64,000 bases of DNA from Symbiodinium natans (taxonomy: Eukaryota > Sar > Dinophyceae > Suessiales > Symbiodiniaceae). The stretch is taken from positions 629,235 to 693,234 of the forward strand of contig CAJNDS010000990.1 of assembly GCA_905221605.1 (NCBI GenBank), written 5' to 3'. Shown here in pieces: positions 50,131 to 60,959 of this stretch. Under the pieces are notes generated by a model. The model had not been told where the DNA came from and searched no databases. It saw only the letters and a program-made list of their open reading frames with translations. Position 1 is the first letter of the stretch. Every line of letters starts with the position of its first letter. The translations under genes were made by a program, and so were the position numbers.

Positions 50131-51318
50131 ACGATCTCTCTTTACGGATGGTAGCTTGGGGGCACATGGCATTTTTATGATGACCTCCTCAGACCTCCAC
50201 CCCGAAAAGACTCGGAGCCACCGTGTCTCAGAAGCCCATCATGGCCCACACTCCTCTGAACGCCAACCCTACAAAGTTAGCATCAGTGCACGCCTGCTCA
50301 TACCTATAGCGCGAGCATCCCAATATAAAAAGCCTGCTTCTCTAGCACCTGGTGTCACTACTCTAATGCGCGTGTGTTCTCATCTTATTTGTCGGATGTT
50401 GAGTTTGGTTGCTTTCTCTCCTCACAGTGTGACTGGAGTCTCCTTGAAAAATAGGCTCTGTGGAGATCCCATTTGAAAGCTGCCGAGAAATCACATGGGA
50501 AGTTGGCCTCTTACTGAAAGTATCCTGAAGTGGAGTGCTGCAAAGATCTTTTCAGACAGTTTAGTCAGAAGAAAGGGTCGGGGCCCCCAAGTAACCAAGA
50601 ACCAAGGCTCCTGGAGCTCTCCATTCTGAGAACCAAGGCTCCCAAAACTCTTGGTTCTTGGCTCTTGGTTCGTGGCTCCCGGGCCGTGTCCTTAAGGACT
50701 TCTCTCACGAGAGTCTGAAGAAGTCGTCGTAAGCGCGCGGCATAAAACTTCCCGACTTTTCTGAGAATCTTTCAGCTCTCATCTTCAACCTGCAGTCTGA
50801 GGTTCTGAAATACAGGCTGAAAATTAAAACTCACTAAAAGACCCTATAAGCCTCGGACCCTTAATGCCCCATGAGCCCTTAAACCCCTGTAGCGTGGTCA
50901 AGTCCAGAAGGAGCTCCGCCCCCACCCCCCCCCCCCAGCTTTTCGCTGAACCTCCGGAAGCTCAAAGCTTTGGGGGTCCGTGTTTTGCGTTTGTGGCTGT
51001 TTAGGCTGACCATGGGGAAGGCACGTCTTTTCTTCTTCCCATCCCTCCAGATTCGACCACACCTGGCGTTTGGGTGGGTTTCGTCTTTTTCCGTCCCTAG
51101 CCCAGAGTAACCCTCGATCAAAAACAAACCCGAACTCTCACTCAATCGCGGCGAATTCTGCGTACAGCCAGAGACATTGGTGGTGCTGTGTTCTAGGTTC
51201 CCTTACAGCCTCGATGCAGGCATGCTAAATCATGCCGCTGGTCTACAAACACCTGCACCCTTCACCCGAACAAAACTGGAACAAAGCCGACAGCAACAGG
51301 AAAAATGGCCAGGAAGAA
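50131..51318. other. spacer, no convincing gene
   Basis: Unique sequence; a small inverted repeat around 50590-50660 (AACCAAGAACCAAGGCTC / CTTGGTTCTTGGCTCTTGG) and a C run at 50920-50935. Confidence 0.5.
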
Positions 51319-51405
51319 ACCCTAAACCCCAAACCCCAAACCCTAAACCCTAAACCCTAAACCCTAAACCCTAAACCCTATACCCTAAACCCTAAACCCT
51401 AACCC
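51319..51405. repeat. telomere-like CCCTAAA array
   Basis: About twelve CCCTAAA/CCCCAAA units. Its last unit lies 4 bp before exon island 29. Confidence 0.93.
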
Positions 51406-51409
51406 CAAG

Positions 51410-51478
51410 AGGTGGATGGCCTGGCTCGCATGGGGCGTCTTCATCGAAGAGCCCCTGGTGCAGCGGCGCTTAACAGGG
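51410..51478 (+). CDS. putative exon island 29
   Basis: The acceptor CCCCAAG is formed by the end of the telomere-like array itself. The frame begins exactly there: RWMAWLAWGVFIEEPLVQRR L. Trp-rich hydrophobic start, possibly membrane-spanning. The downstream side carries TTTAGGG/TTTCGGG repeats (51522-51556). Confidence 0.48.
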
Positions 51479-51521
51479 ATTAAGGTTGACGGATCGTGAG
51501 GCCCTTATACCCTTGTAGGGT

Positions 51522-51556
51522 TTAGGGTTTAGGGTTTCGGGTTTCGGGTTCAGGGT
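51522..51556. repeat. short TTTAGGG tract
   Basis: Five units (TTTAGGG x2, TTTCGGG x2, TTCAGGG), opposite in orientation to the array upstream of island 29. Confidence 0.85.
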
Positions 51557-52165
51557 GGACTTTGGAGCCAAGAGCCATGAGGGCCCGATTCAAACCCTAC
51601 TCTGTAGTGGGGAAGGGTGCTCTACTTTGGAGGGGCACGAGAGCTTAAGGACTTGACCAGAGGCTTCTACAGGATGTGGGATTAAGGGCTGAGGGTTTCG
51701 GAGCCAGGCCCGACAATTTTGGAGGGCGGCTGCAGTTTGGGGCTTCTGCAGGGTCAGCGGGGCTGCCTGTTGCCTCACAGGTTTAGCGATTGGGGTGCCA
51801 TGCTAACCCCTGGCTGGATGAGCGCACATCGAAAGTTGAAAGCTCTAGAGTCCAGACACCAAAGGTCGAACGGAAAGACGTACCTAGAGCAGGGGCTTTG
51901 CAGTACTCTGGGTTGATTGTTGGCAGGGTTTAGGGCCTTAGCATGGTCAGCACCTTTCAACACTTAAGGTTTTGAGGCCCCAGTCCCAGAACCCGAATAA
52001 TACAGGGTTCGGAATAGTTACCAATAATGTTCCCTTATGGTCCCTTTCTAATTTGCTACAATGGCCCCCCAAAATCCTGTTCTAATTATTCAGGCTCCTG
52101 CAGTACCTTGTGAGGTGTTTGACAACAGTCTCCTGGACAAGAGGCTTTTCTTTGCTCCGCTGCAG
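51557..52165. other. spacer, no convincing gene
   Basis: Unique sequence. 52020-52070 (ATGTTCCCTTATGGTCCCTT) faintly resembles a left end of the hairpin family. Confidence 0.5.
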
Positions 52166-52231
52166 CTTCGGGTGTTCGAGGATGGGAACATGTTCCCCAG
52201 CTTCGTGTCGCTCGGAGAATTGAGCCCGAGG
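52166..52231 (+). CDS. putative exon island 30
   Basis: Acceptor CTCCGCTGCAG. Frame LRVFEDGNMFPSFVSLGELS PR ending at CCGAGG|GTGTG. The frame remains open to a TGA at about 52312. GC3-rich and well balanced in composition. Family unknown. Confidence 0.43.
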
Positions 52232-53591
52232 GTGTGTTCGAAGATCGTGAACACTGCAAACACCTCACCACTTTACCTCAGAGATAAGATGGCGGCTCCT
52301 GCTTCACAGACCTGAGAACCTCTGCACCTGCTCAAAAGAGTTTCGGTTCACTTCAGAGCTTCGGGTACACCTTAGACCCCACAGCACTACAACTCAGAGC
52401 TCACCTCTCCAGCAGCTTCAGTTCAGTAATTTTCCTCAGATGGGGCAGGGGGCATGGAGAGATCGGATTTGTTTTGCAACCCTGCTGGTGGCTTTGGTAC
52501 CTGGACAACCGCGGATGCGTCACAGATGCTCTTGCCGGCCCTTGCAGTGTGCGGCTTCCGGAAGCTCAGGCTGAAGTTGGGGCTAGTGGGGGCGCCAGCG
52601 TCAGCCCGATCAGGCCTAGAGCAACACTCGGCTTCCGTGGAACTTCCTGCCCCGTGATGCCATCGTTGCGCTGGGACTCAGGGCCCTGACACTTGCGCGT
52701 TCCGGTGTGTGTCTTGCATTCTTGCACTCGTCTCACATCTCCCGCGGTGGCTCCGTGTTCCTCTCGCTGCTGTACCTTTCTTCTGCACCAGCTTGTTTCC
52801 TTTGCTCTCGGTTGTGAGTCCATCGCTCCGGGCCACCAACCCTCCCAGACCAGATGCCCGCCTCCTACTTAGCTTTATCTTCGGCTTCGAGCTTGGGTTT
52901 GGGTTTGCAACTTCAAGAGGCCAAGCCCCCCATGAAGCCATATCTCTTAGGACATCTTGGGACATCTTGGGGCCTTTCCAGCAATATCGGGTGCAAAAAC
53001 AGGGGTGTAGGGTCGGGTTCTTGAATGCCGTGGCTTTAGGTACCCTCAGCTCCGAGCCGCAACTGAGGCAAAATGCTTCCGTTTGCTTGAGGCAGGATGC
53101 AGAAAAGGTTTTCAGGTTTGGGGTTTTGGTAAAGTGCAGTGGCATGTTCTCTTCCTTCAGGAAGGTGTTCAGGTTTTCGGGTTCGTAGGGGTTGTTTTCT
53201 CGACAATCCCATTGGAAGGCAAGACAAAAAGCCCGATCCCCAAGAGGGCGAAACCTCTTAAGACCTTCACCCATGGGTTTCCCTACCACCCCCCTCTATA
53301 CTACCCCCCCCCTAGGTTCCCTTAAGCACCCTTAATTATGCTTAATTTTCCTAAATAACCTTAATTATGAACCAAGGGGCGTAGTATAGAGGGGGTAGTA
53401 GGGGAACCCAGGATTCACCTCCCGAATCCTAAATTCGGCGCGCGTGTGTAGTTTTTTTCCTCTCAACCCGACATCGAGATGCCGGGTTTTTCGAGCCGAA
53501 GCCTTCCTTTAGGGGTTCAGGGTTGAGGGTTTAGGGTTTAGGGCTTCGAGTTTAGGGAGATGAAAATCGGGCGAAACAAGATGCCCTGCAG
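52232..53591. other. spacer containing a fold-back element
   Basis: Antisense frame 52678-53289 (203 codons) and sense frame 52709-53188 (159 codons) overlap without a clear coding signal in either. The fold-back element at 53275-53409 is listed separately, with TTTAGGG units at 53511-53565. Confidence 0.45.
53275..53409. mobile_element. fold-back element, second family
   Basis: The left arm (GGGTTTCCCTACCACCCCCC then TCTATACTACCCCCC) and right arm (GGGGCGTAGTATAGAGGGGG then TAGTAGGGGAACCC) are inverted over about 38 bp. They enclose an AT-rich loop with two CCTTAATTATG motifs. About 135 bp, non-coding. Different from the GGGATGTTCC family. Confidence 0.75.
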
Positions 53592-53633
53592 GTATTCCGC
53601 CTTCAAAATGGTGCGCGAAGCGGATGCCGGCAG
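53592..53633 (+). CDS. putative exon island 31
   Basis: A 42-bp candidate between GCCCTGCAG and GCCGGCAG|GC. Frame YSAFKMVREADAG. The same frame is open upstream (RNKMPC) and downstream (RRTVPFG). Codons are GC3-rich (TTC, GTG, CGC, GCG). A very short exon, so only moderately supported. Confidence 0.33.
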
Positions 53634-54099
53634 GCGCACGGTACCCTTTGGAGCAAATCCGGGTTCTTGACTTGTTCAATCTCGCGAAGAGCAGGACCCC
53701 CAAGCACCCTACTGCTAAAATCCGACACCGCAAAGCCCGATTACTAAAACGCTAAATCAAAAAACCTAAGCCTTTTAAGCCCTCAGCCCGAAACCCTACC
53801 AATGCGCGCCCAAGCCTCGTTTTACAGGGCCTTTGGGCCTTTGGGTCGGGGATGAGGGTGAGGGCAAGAAGGCCGCATTGGAAAAGCATTGTGTGCTTAA
53901 ACGGCTTTGGGCTTCCGGGAGTTCTGCTGCCTTCTCGCTCCTGGGGAGTTGGGGTGGGCCTCAAGCACTGCAATGAATCATGCCCCAAGCTATCTATGCC
54001 ACTCACAGGGCTTCGATGCTTGTGGTTTGGGCACATTCCGTATCTTTCGAGTTTGGGGTTGAGGGCGGCTTTCGAGATCCCTGGTGCCCCAGCCTGCAG

Positions 54100-54187
54100 G
54101 GCAAAGCTGCTTGGGGATGGCACGATGTCCTACGGCTTCCACCGGGTCGGGAGCAAGCGCAAGAGGAAGCGGCTTCGCTCAAGTGGC
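54100..54187 (+). CDS. putative exon island 32, basic nuclear-signal-like segment
   Basis: Acceptor AGCCTGCAG and a perfect consensus donor (AGTGGC|GTAAGTTT). The frame GCA AAG CTG reads AKLLGDGTMSYGFHRVGSKR then KRKRLRSSG, ending exactly on a codon boundary. The cluster KRKRKRLR resembles a nuclear localisation signal or RNA-binding patch. GC3 is high. One of the best-bounded islands. Confidence 0.52.
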
Positions 54188-56097
54188 GTAAGTTTAATCT
54201 AAGGCCCTGGAGCTTTCAAGAGTTGGAGTGTGCTTGACCACCTCAGGATGTGGAGACTTTTCAATGTTTCGGGGTTTTTTCTCGCCGGGTTGGGGTTTTT
54301 GATGCTTATGGTTGTGCCCTGGGTCTCTCGGCTTTGCCCCCTGGGCCATCGGAAATCCCGGAGTTGGGGGTTTCAGATTTGCGGGAGTTTGGTTTTGGGG
54401 CTTCAGATTTTGGGTGCCCAGATTTCCGACGATGGTCCATATGCCTTTATAGGGATTATAGTAGCATCGGGTATATATATATATATGATCCCATTTTCGG
54501 GTGCTTGTAGGCTTCAAGGAGTCTTGGTTTTTGAGGGGGTTTTGGGTTGTGGACGCCAGGCCGCCTTGCAGACTTTTCTCACCGATGTGATGGGATATGA
54601 GATGTTTTGCCAGTGCGCCCAAAGCGAGTTTGCCAGCAGTTCACCAGGCATGCAACCCAAAGCCTCAAGCCATTCGGCCCTTCCCCCCCCCATCCCATCA
54701 CGAAGACTCGAGGCTCGTTTACGTGGTTCACTACCACCAAATCGGCGTGGCGCGGCTTCATAAGTCAACGTGCTGGGGTCCAGGCTTCGCACCCCCAAAG
54801 CCTGGAACCGAAAGCCTCTTTGTGCCTGGGTAGGCTCTGGGGATAGTACATACACACACGTGGTTAAAGCTCTCCCTGAATGTATTTAGGAGAGTCATAC
54901 TTCGGAAGGTCTGCTGTCAGAGGGTTTCAAGGGCCAAATAGCTTCTAGGTGCCGGATCTGGAGGAAATGGCAGGCTCTCTGGGATGTTGGGTTCCAGAGT
55001 TTGTAGGGTATAGGGGACTGTTTCCCAACAAAGCCATGGGACTCTTAGCTCCCATGCTTCACAGCCTATGACGCAGCCCTGAAACCGTTAAACCCACAAA
55101 CCAGCATGAAGCGCTTGGAAAGAGTGCTGGGCTTGCCCGCAATTTGTTAGGACGACCTGCTGTATCGAAGCTGCCATGACTTGGTCTACTGCGAGTTGGA
55201 CGACCCTGGGCCCTTGTGAGCGTCGGAATGAGGGGGGGTGGGATCGACTCCAAGAGGGTTGAATTGGGTTGTGCCGAGAGTATCTGTGTAAGTTACTAGA
55301 GAGGCCAAGCATGCTTAGGACTTGGGGAGGTTGCGCTTTCAGGGTCTCGAGGTTGCTGGATGGCTGTCGGAGTTGAGGTGGGTTTGGGGGTTTTGGGGGT
55401 GCATGAACTTGGGTCAAGCCCTAAACCCGACCCCTAAACCACCTCCTCAAACCACCAGTTTCAAGATGTTCTGCATCCTCTTGAGCCTCCAAGGACATGA
55501 ACAAGCGGGTCGCGCCCCTCTTGACTGAGAGTGAGCTCGCGCGGTGCTCCGCTTTAAAGGGCTTTGGGGGGCTTTTAGGGTCTACAGGACTTGGTGATGA
55601 CAGAAGAAGTGCAGGCTTAGGAGTGTACTTGTTCACGAATGCAGACAAGCACCTGTGAAACACAGCGGGACCGCCACACGAAGATAATGTGACTTCTCGC
55701 AGGAGGGCCCTCTCGGAAGGGCCATCCAGACTCCCCCCCATTATCGGAGGGACGTTCAGGGTTTGCTTGTGCAAGCACGAAACAGGCTTGTCTTGAGCGC
55801 TTACAAGGGCGTAGACGGGTCAAAAGAATGAAAGGGTTCTGCCCCGGCATAGTTGATTTTCGCTATGGTGTTGGGGGCCCAGGGCTATGAATTGTAAAGC
55901 AACTTGATTCTTCCGTGAACTGGCACGGCGATGAGAATGCAAATGGCTCATGAGAGTAATGGGTGTTTCCCAAAATAGGGTACCCAACCCCCAAAAGAGG
56001 GTACCCCCCCCCCATTTCAGGAGATCCCAGATGAAGTAACCTCTCCCGTAGCCCGCTAGCAGGTGTAGGTTGGGGCCCAAAGCAGCCACGAGGCAAG
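54188..56097. other. spacer, no convincing gene
   Basis: Short (TA)n at 54474-54486, a motif at 54449-54470 (AGGGATTATAGTAGCATC) similar to the inner part of the hairpin family, and otherwise unique sequence. An inverted AGGGTACCC pair lies at 55976-56012. Confidence 0.45.
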
Positions 56098-56141
56098 GGA
56101 TCGAGACGGGCAAGCAGTTTGCCGAGTACCTGGATGCGAAG
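56098..56141 (+). CDS. putative exon island 33
   Basis: Acceptor GGCAAG and GC donor GCGAAG|GCTATT. Frame IETGKQFAEYLDAK. The frame is unusually long for this region, staying open 28 codons more (AICESDVVDQRSGCKIPRDN) to a TGA at 56223-56225, so it could instead be a terminal exon. A TTTAGGGG array follows at 56238. Confidence 0.43.
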
Positions 56142-56237
56142 GCTATTTGTGAAAGCGATGTTGTTGATCAGCGTTCCGGTTGCAAGATCCCAAGAGATAA
56201 CGGGACTCTTCATACCCATGTCTGATGGTTCGGGGGT

Positions 56238-56300
56238 GTTTAGGGTTTAGGGGTTTAGGGGTTTAGGGGTTTAGGGGTTTAGGGTTTAGGGTTTAGGGGG
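56238..56300. repeat. telomere-like TTTAGGGG array, 8-mer subtype
   Basis: Five TTTAGGGG units between TTTAGGG units, the same 8-mer subtype as 2522-2713 but in the opposite orientation. Confidence 0.92.
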
Positions 56301-56471
56301 GTCGCTTGTGATGGCAGAGAAAGCCCCCGCAGCCTGCATGGCCGCCAGCAAGGCTTTGGGAGTTGTGGTTCCATCCTTGCATGGATTCTTGTTCCCGCTA
56401 TACAACATTTGCCCTGAAAACTCAACATTTCAGAACTCAAACCCTGAAGTAAACTTTCACCCTCAACCCCA

Positions 56472-56540
56472 AAACCCCCAGACCCCAAACCCCAAACCCT
56501 AAACCCTAAACTCCAAACCCTAAACCCCAAACTCCAAACC
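56472..56540. repeat. telomere-like CCCCAAA/CCCTAAA tract
   Basis: Mixed CCCCAAA, CCCTAAA and CTCCAAA units. Confidence 0.85.
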
Positions 56541-57173
56541 GCACACCGAAAGCTTGGATAGGTCGGCGCCTGGAGGGACTCGCAGCACCCGCGCCCTGGA
56601 AAGGTTAGAGGAAAAGTGTGTTTAGGGCATTTCGGGTTTGGGATGTCACGGGGCTGTTTGCCTGTTTTATGGGGTCCTCTACTCCTTTCTACCCGGAAGA
56701 AGAACGGTTGCTCCTGGGTACGGGGTCGTATATATTCCCAGAAGTGACCCTACACCCCAAACCCTAAACCCTATGTGGCTCAAAAAGTGGGGAAAGGCTG
56801 GTCCTGCAGAGCTGGGGCATTCGCATGCTTGAGTACCCTTGGGTTTGGGGGCCCTTATTGATTCCAAAGGGGATAATAAAGAATATAAGCAAGCCATGTT
56901 CGGATTTAATTCAGGGGAAGCTTTTCGGGTACAACCTCAGAGGTATGAGTCTTAGTCCCTTGAGATTCCGCGTGTCTAAGCCTAATTCGGACACCCCGTG
57001 ATACCCTCAGCTTCTCTCGCTTTAGGAGTTGTAGTTTCTGATACTTACGTCAAGCAAGAAACACAAAAGGTACTTTGCGGCAAAAGCAAACAAGGAGCTT
57101 TCCTAAAGCTGAGCATGAAAGCCCTAGGCCCTAAACCCTAAGCCCTAAACCCTAAACCGCGCGCCCCGCTCAG

Positions 57174-57243
57174 GAGCCATTTTGATGGCCTGTTGGCGAC
57201 GGTGGGGGTACCGGATCGGCTCATGCGGCTCAACCATTGTTAG
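57174..57243 (+). CDS. putative exon island 34 (possible terminal exon)
   Basis: Acceptor CCCCGCTCAG after CCCTAAA repeats. Frame SHFDGLLATVGVPDRLMRLN HC with TAG at 57241-57243. GT donors exist inside (GACG|GTGGGG), so it may be internal. TTTAGGG repeats start about 10 bp downstream. Confidence 0.42.
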
Positions 57244-57251
57244 GCTTGTGG

Positions 57252-57345
57252 GTTTCTAGTGTTTAGGGTTTAGGGTTTGGGGTTTGGGTTTGGGGTTTAG
57301 GGTTTGGATTTTGGGTTTGGGGTTTAGGGTTCAGGGTTTGGGGTG
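57252..57345. repeat. telomere-like TTTAGGG/TTTGGGG tract
   Basis: About thirteen diverged TTTAGGG, TTTGGGG and TTTGGAT units between exon islands 34 and 35. Confidence 0.88.
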
Positions 57346-57355
57346 GCTTTGTTGG

Positions 57356-57412
57356 GAATGTGAGATCTCGCGCGAACTTGAGGCGGCGAATGTGCGAATC
57401 ACCAAGAAAATG
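57356..57412 (+). CDS. putative exon island 35
   Basis: The frame GAA TGT GAG ATC reads ECEISRELEAANVRITKKM; the core after GTGAG (57365-57406) ends at ACCAAG. Charged, helix-forming, GC3-rich. Telomere-like repeats flank it, G-rich upstream and C-rich downstream. Confidence 0.4.
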
Positions 57413-57557
57413 CTTAAACCCTCGACCCCAAAACCCCAAGAAATTGTCGAAGGTCTGCCTTTCTTTTGGGGACCTGAGGCACCGAGAGTCAAACGAAGCC
57501 CTCACGGGTGCGCAGTTCCTTTATGACCCCGTTGATGGCCCCTTTCCCTCCGCGATT

Positions 57558-57692
57558 CCCCTAAACCCTAAACCCTAAACCCTAAACCCTAAACCCTAAA
57601 CCCTAAACCCTAAACCCTAAACCCTAAACCCTAAACCCTAAACCCTAAACCCTAAACCCTAAACCCTAAACCCTAAACCCTAAACCCTAAAA
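57558..57692. repeat. telomere-like CCCTAAA array, very pure
   Basis: About nineteen uninterrupted perfect CCCTAAA units, the purest array in the window. Confidence 0.96.
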
Positions 57693-57731
57693 CCCGAACT
57701 CCCTAAAACCCTGAAACCCTACAAAGCCCAG

Positions 57732-57819
57732 GAAAGCCAACCTCAACCTTTTGGGGTCTGCGACGACCGATGCCTGGCAGACAGAGCGGCAAAGTGCCTG
57801 GGAGCAGCCCCTCCGATGA
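57732..57819 (+). CDS. putative exon island 36 (possible terminal exon)
   Basis: Acceptor AAGCCCAG. Frame KANLNLLGSATTDAWQTERQ then SAWEQPLR, with TGA at 57817-57819. It sits between the pure CCCTAAA array upstream and a TTTAGGG tract downstream. Polar, helix-forming; family unknown. Confidence 0.42.
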
Positions 57820-57827
57820 GTTTGGGT

Positions 57828-57933
57828 GGGTTTAAGGTTTGAGGGTTTAGGATTTCGGGTTTAGGGTGTTTAGCGTTTAGGGTTTGGGGTTAGGGTTTAG
57901 AGTTTAGGGTTTAGGGTTTAGGGTTAGGTTTTT
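57828..57933. repeat. telomere-like TTTAGGG tract
   Basis: Degenerate units becoming near-perfect TTTAGGG at 57895-57925, opposite in orientation to 57558-57692. Confidence 0.9.
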
Positions 57934-60346
57934 TGGCTAGGCAATTTTCCTCATTGGAGTTTTAAGAAGCATTGCTCAGAGGGTTCGACGGGCCAACCTA
58001 GATGATCAGCGGTACTACTGGAGTTCCTACGGCTACTACAGCTGTTTGTCCTGCTAGCTAGCACTACCACTATACTACTACCGCTGCCACTACCACGACG
58101 ACTGCACTTGCTACTCTCGATGTTGCTGCTAGAACTGCGAGGCCAGCACTTTGGGAATTGGGCTTGATGGAGACAGGATTTACGGTTTCCTCTGAGTGTT
58201 GCTCCCGATTTCTTTACATTGCCCGCTACTATGCATGGTAGGACAATTTAATTCAGCCCCGCCCGTTGACAAGGTTCCCTGGAAAATTGCGAAGTTTGCG
58301 ACCCGGGGATCCCAGGGGCGGGGGCAAAGAAACACTTTTCCCTCCCTCTTAACCCCTCAGCTCCTTGAAGGCTACGTCCCTCGACCCCTCCACCTCTCAA
58401 CCTCTCAAGCCCTCAATTTCACACCATTGAGGGCATCCAAAAAGTGCTGAGGGGGGTGGGGCTCAACGATACTAAGCCGAGAGCAACATCAGGGAGCCCT
58501 GAAAGCTTCAAAGCCCCAACCCTCCCACCCCCAACCCGAGAACGAGGTTCCTCGACCCGATGAAGCCCGCCGCAGATCTCACTGCCGAACTCAATGGCTC
58601 CCTGGTATCAAGCAGATGCATCCTGATATCCGGCCAGACCAAAAAGCCCTTGGAGCGGGGGGGGGATTCTATCATGGTGTGTATTTAGGGTTTAGACTTC
58701 ATGGAAGGGTATTCTATCACAGTGTATTTCGGATCACAGTGTAGTTCGGATATTCGGCAAAAGGGATAAGAAGCATGAAGGGGTCCGCGCCCCAAAGCTG
58801 GACAAACGCGCAGAAGTCTCAACCCTCGGATTCTAGTTGCAGGGCCGAGTCCATGTTCCGAAATCCAAGGAGTGAGGGTGTAAAGGAGAAGCAAGAAGCG
58901 AAGCCCAGAATCCGAACACACGTGTTCCTGCCATCTTTGACGTCCCACACCCGAAGCCCTAAACCCTAAGCCCTAAAATTCGAGGCGGGGGCCCGGGGAG
59001 TTCTAGACCAGTGCAAGGAACTACAGACACGAGCCGCGTTCCACCCGAGCTCAACCCCAGTTCACAGGGCTTTACATTGGGTTCTTGTACATGGGTTTCG
59101 AACTTTTGGGTTTAGGGTAGAGCCCATCTGCCCGCAAGCTTCGTGTTGAGGGTTTTACAAGTTGTGTCCGGCAACCCCTTTCGCAAAACCGGTTCGTGTG
59201 CAGAGGCTCGCCTTGGTCGTGGTGTGTCACCCCATGCATCTGGCGTTCGTTGTACGAAGCATGGAGAGAAAGCCTCAAACCTGGGAGTGCAAAGTGGGCG
59301 GTTGCGGTGGGCATGGCTGCAAGCCCTGCGACTTTCTAAGCCCCAAAAATTAAGCCCCTCCAAATCTCCCGTGCCATCAAGCCCTCAGGCCACAATGGAC
59401 AAGCTGGAGACCTTGGGGACAGGCGGAGCGCTTCTAGGGATGACTCAGAACCAGTAGGTCTTGTTGAGGTATCGGGTTTTGGGCTTGACGGGGCTTAAGG
59501 TTTTGGAGTGCAATTATTTGGGTCTCAGATTCCAATGGCTTGAGCTACGGCTACGCTGCAAGGGCTTCGTGTTGTTTACCCTACACACCTTAAGCCCTCA
59601 GCTACCTCTTCCACCTGTAAGTTGCGCACAAGCCGGGTTTCTCGCAGTTCAGTCCCAGCAGTTCGAGGGTCCTTGTGACCTGAGCCCTTAGACCTCTGAA
59701 ACCCTAAGGCTTAACAGCCCTAAGAGCCTTAAACTCCAAAGCTGCAGTTTTGCCACATCTGGTCGCAGGCTTCCGCTTCTCGAGCTCATGCTCAGGAACT
59801 CCACGGATGATGTGAAGGAGTCGAAGTCAGAAGCCATAAGATCCGACGTCTCATGCATCTGCCTTGCAGGTGTGGTAGGGCTTGGCAAAGCCTAGGATTT
59901 GCAGCGGCAATGGATCTCTTTCGTTCTCTGCTGCCGTTGGGCAACTGCTTATACAAGCTGGCCTTTGCATGCCACCTGAAAATGGCATGTGGTTCTAAAC
60001 CCCCTGTTCTCTATGCCAGTCCGTGGGCTTGACTGGTTTGCAGAGTTTTGGGGTGATGTTGGTGTTGACTGGTTTGCACCTTACCGTAGGAACTTGAGTT
60101 TGGAACAACTATGAGACTGTAGCCCCGCAATTGCCGAGAAACAAAAGAACATCCAGGGTATAGTCCACGACGACTCTAGGGCTAAGTCACCCAAGTTCGG
60201 AGATGCACGTGGGGTCCTTTGAGTATGAGAGGGGGACGCCTTGGAAGGGTTTCGGGGGGTTTAGGCTTCGGCGTCTAAGGTGGGTCCCAGGTTCGGGATG
60301 TTGACATCAAGGGGTATTCTTAGGGTTCTCAAGCCCCAAATAGCAC
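57934..60346. other. spacer, no convincing gene
   Basis: Includes a CTA/CTG-triplet-like low-complexity stretch at 58050-58135, a C-rich stretch 58320-58560, a small repeated motif (TCTATCA..GTGTATTT) at 58667-58745, and unique sequence. Frames at 59143-59457 and others lack coding bias. Confidence 0.5.
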
Positions 60347-60422
60347 ACCCTAAACCCTAAACCCTGAACCCTAAGCCCTAAACCCTAAGCCCTAAACCCT
60401 AAACCCTACACCCTAAACCCTG
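60347..60422. repeat. telomere-like CCCTAAA/CCCTAAG array
   Basis: About ten units alternating between CCCTAAA and CCCTAAG, ending just before exon island 37. Confidence 0.92.
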
Positions 60423-60429
60423 CTGCCAG

Positions 60430-60462
60430 GAGAGGGTCCGCAACCTCCTTTCGCTGCTTCAG
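60430..60462 (+). CDS. putative exon island 37
   Basis: Acceptor CCTGCTGCCAG directly after a telomere-like array. Frame ERVRNLLSLLQ, open further (CATFMRRSASFYYLF) to a TAA near 60550. The right boundary is unknown. Leu-rich helix. Confidence 0.3.
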
Positions 60463-60959
60463 TGTGCCACTTTCATGCGACGCTCGGCTTCCTTCTATTA
60501 CCTTTTTTGCTCCGGGGCTCGGGCTTCTGTGGCTGGGACAAAGGGAAACTAAGGGTGAGTTGCAACTACAGCCTTGTCGAGAAAAGGCAGACCCGAAAAG
60601 TCTTCGGATGTGCACCTTCGGGATTGGAAAGCAAGTGAGATGACAAGTTGCTTAGGTGATTCACGGGAAGCATCAGCTGTTGATCTCGAGTTCGCACGCG
60701 AGCACACGTTGGTGCTGCAAGATTCTTTTGTGATTCGCTCGAATTTCTTTCTACACTCCGACTACTGACCCCGGGGCAAATAGGAATGCACAGTTCTTCT
60801 GAAAGGGCGTGCGCCACCAATGCGTGCCTTCGTCAAAGCGTCCCATAGCCGCAAAGTTTGCGGAAGCTCCAATGATAAGTCTGTAGAGCCTGCCCGAGAG
60901 CGCAAGATCGACCACCGTTGTCAGAAAGCTGCTGCCGATGAACATGATCGTAAAGTGAC
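60463..60959. other. ambiguous region
   Basis: The - strand between about 60990 and 60796 has a hydrophobic frame (FTIMFIGSSFLTTVVDLALS), while the + strand frame over the same DNA is charged. Neither is called as a gene; see findings. Confidence 0.4.

Noticed and set aside
52678-53289. 203-codon antisense frame
   Set aside because: No GC3 bias, no domain, and an equally long sense frame overlaps it.
57170-57195. GAGCCATTTTGATGG, reminiscent of the dinoflagellate spliced-leader core
   Set aside because: Only the CCATTTTG core is shared, the rest of the leader and a donor site are missing, and it lies inside a coding-like island.
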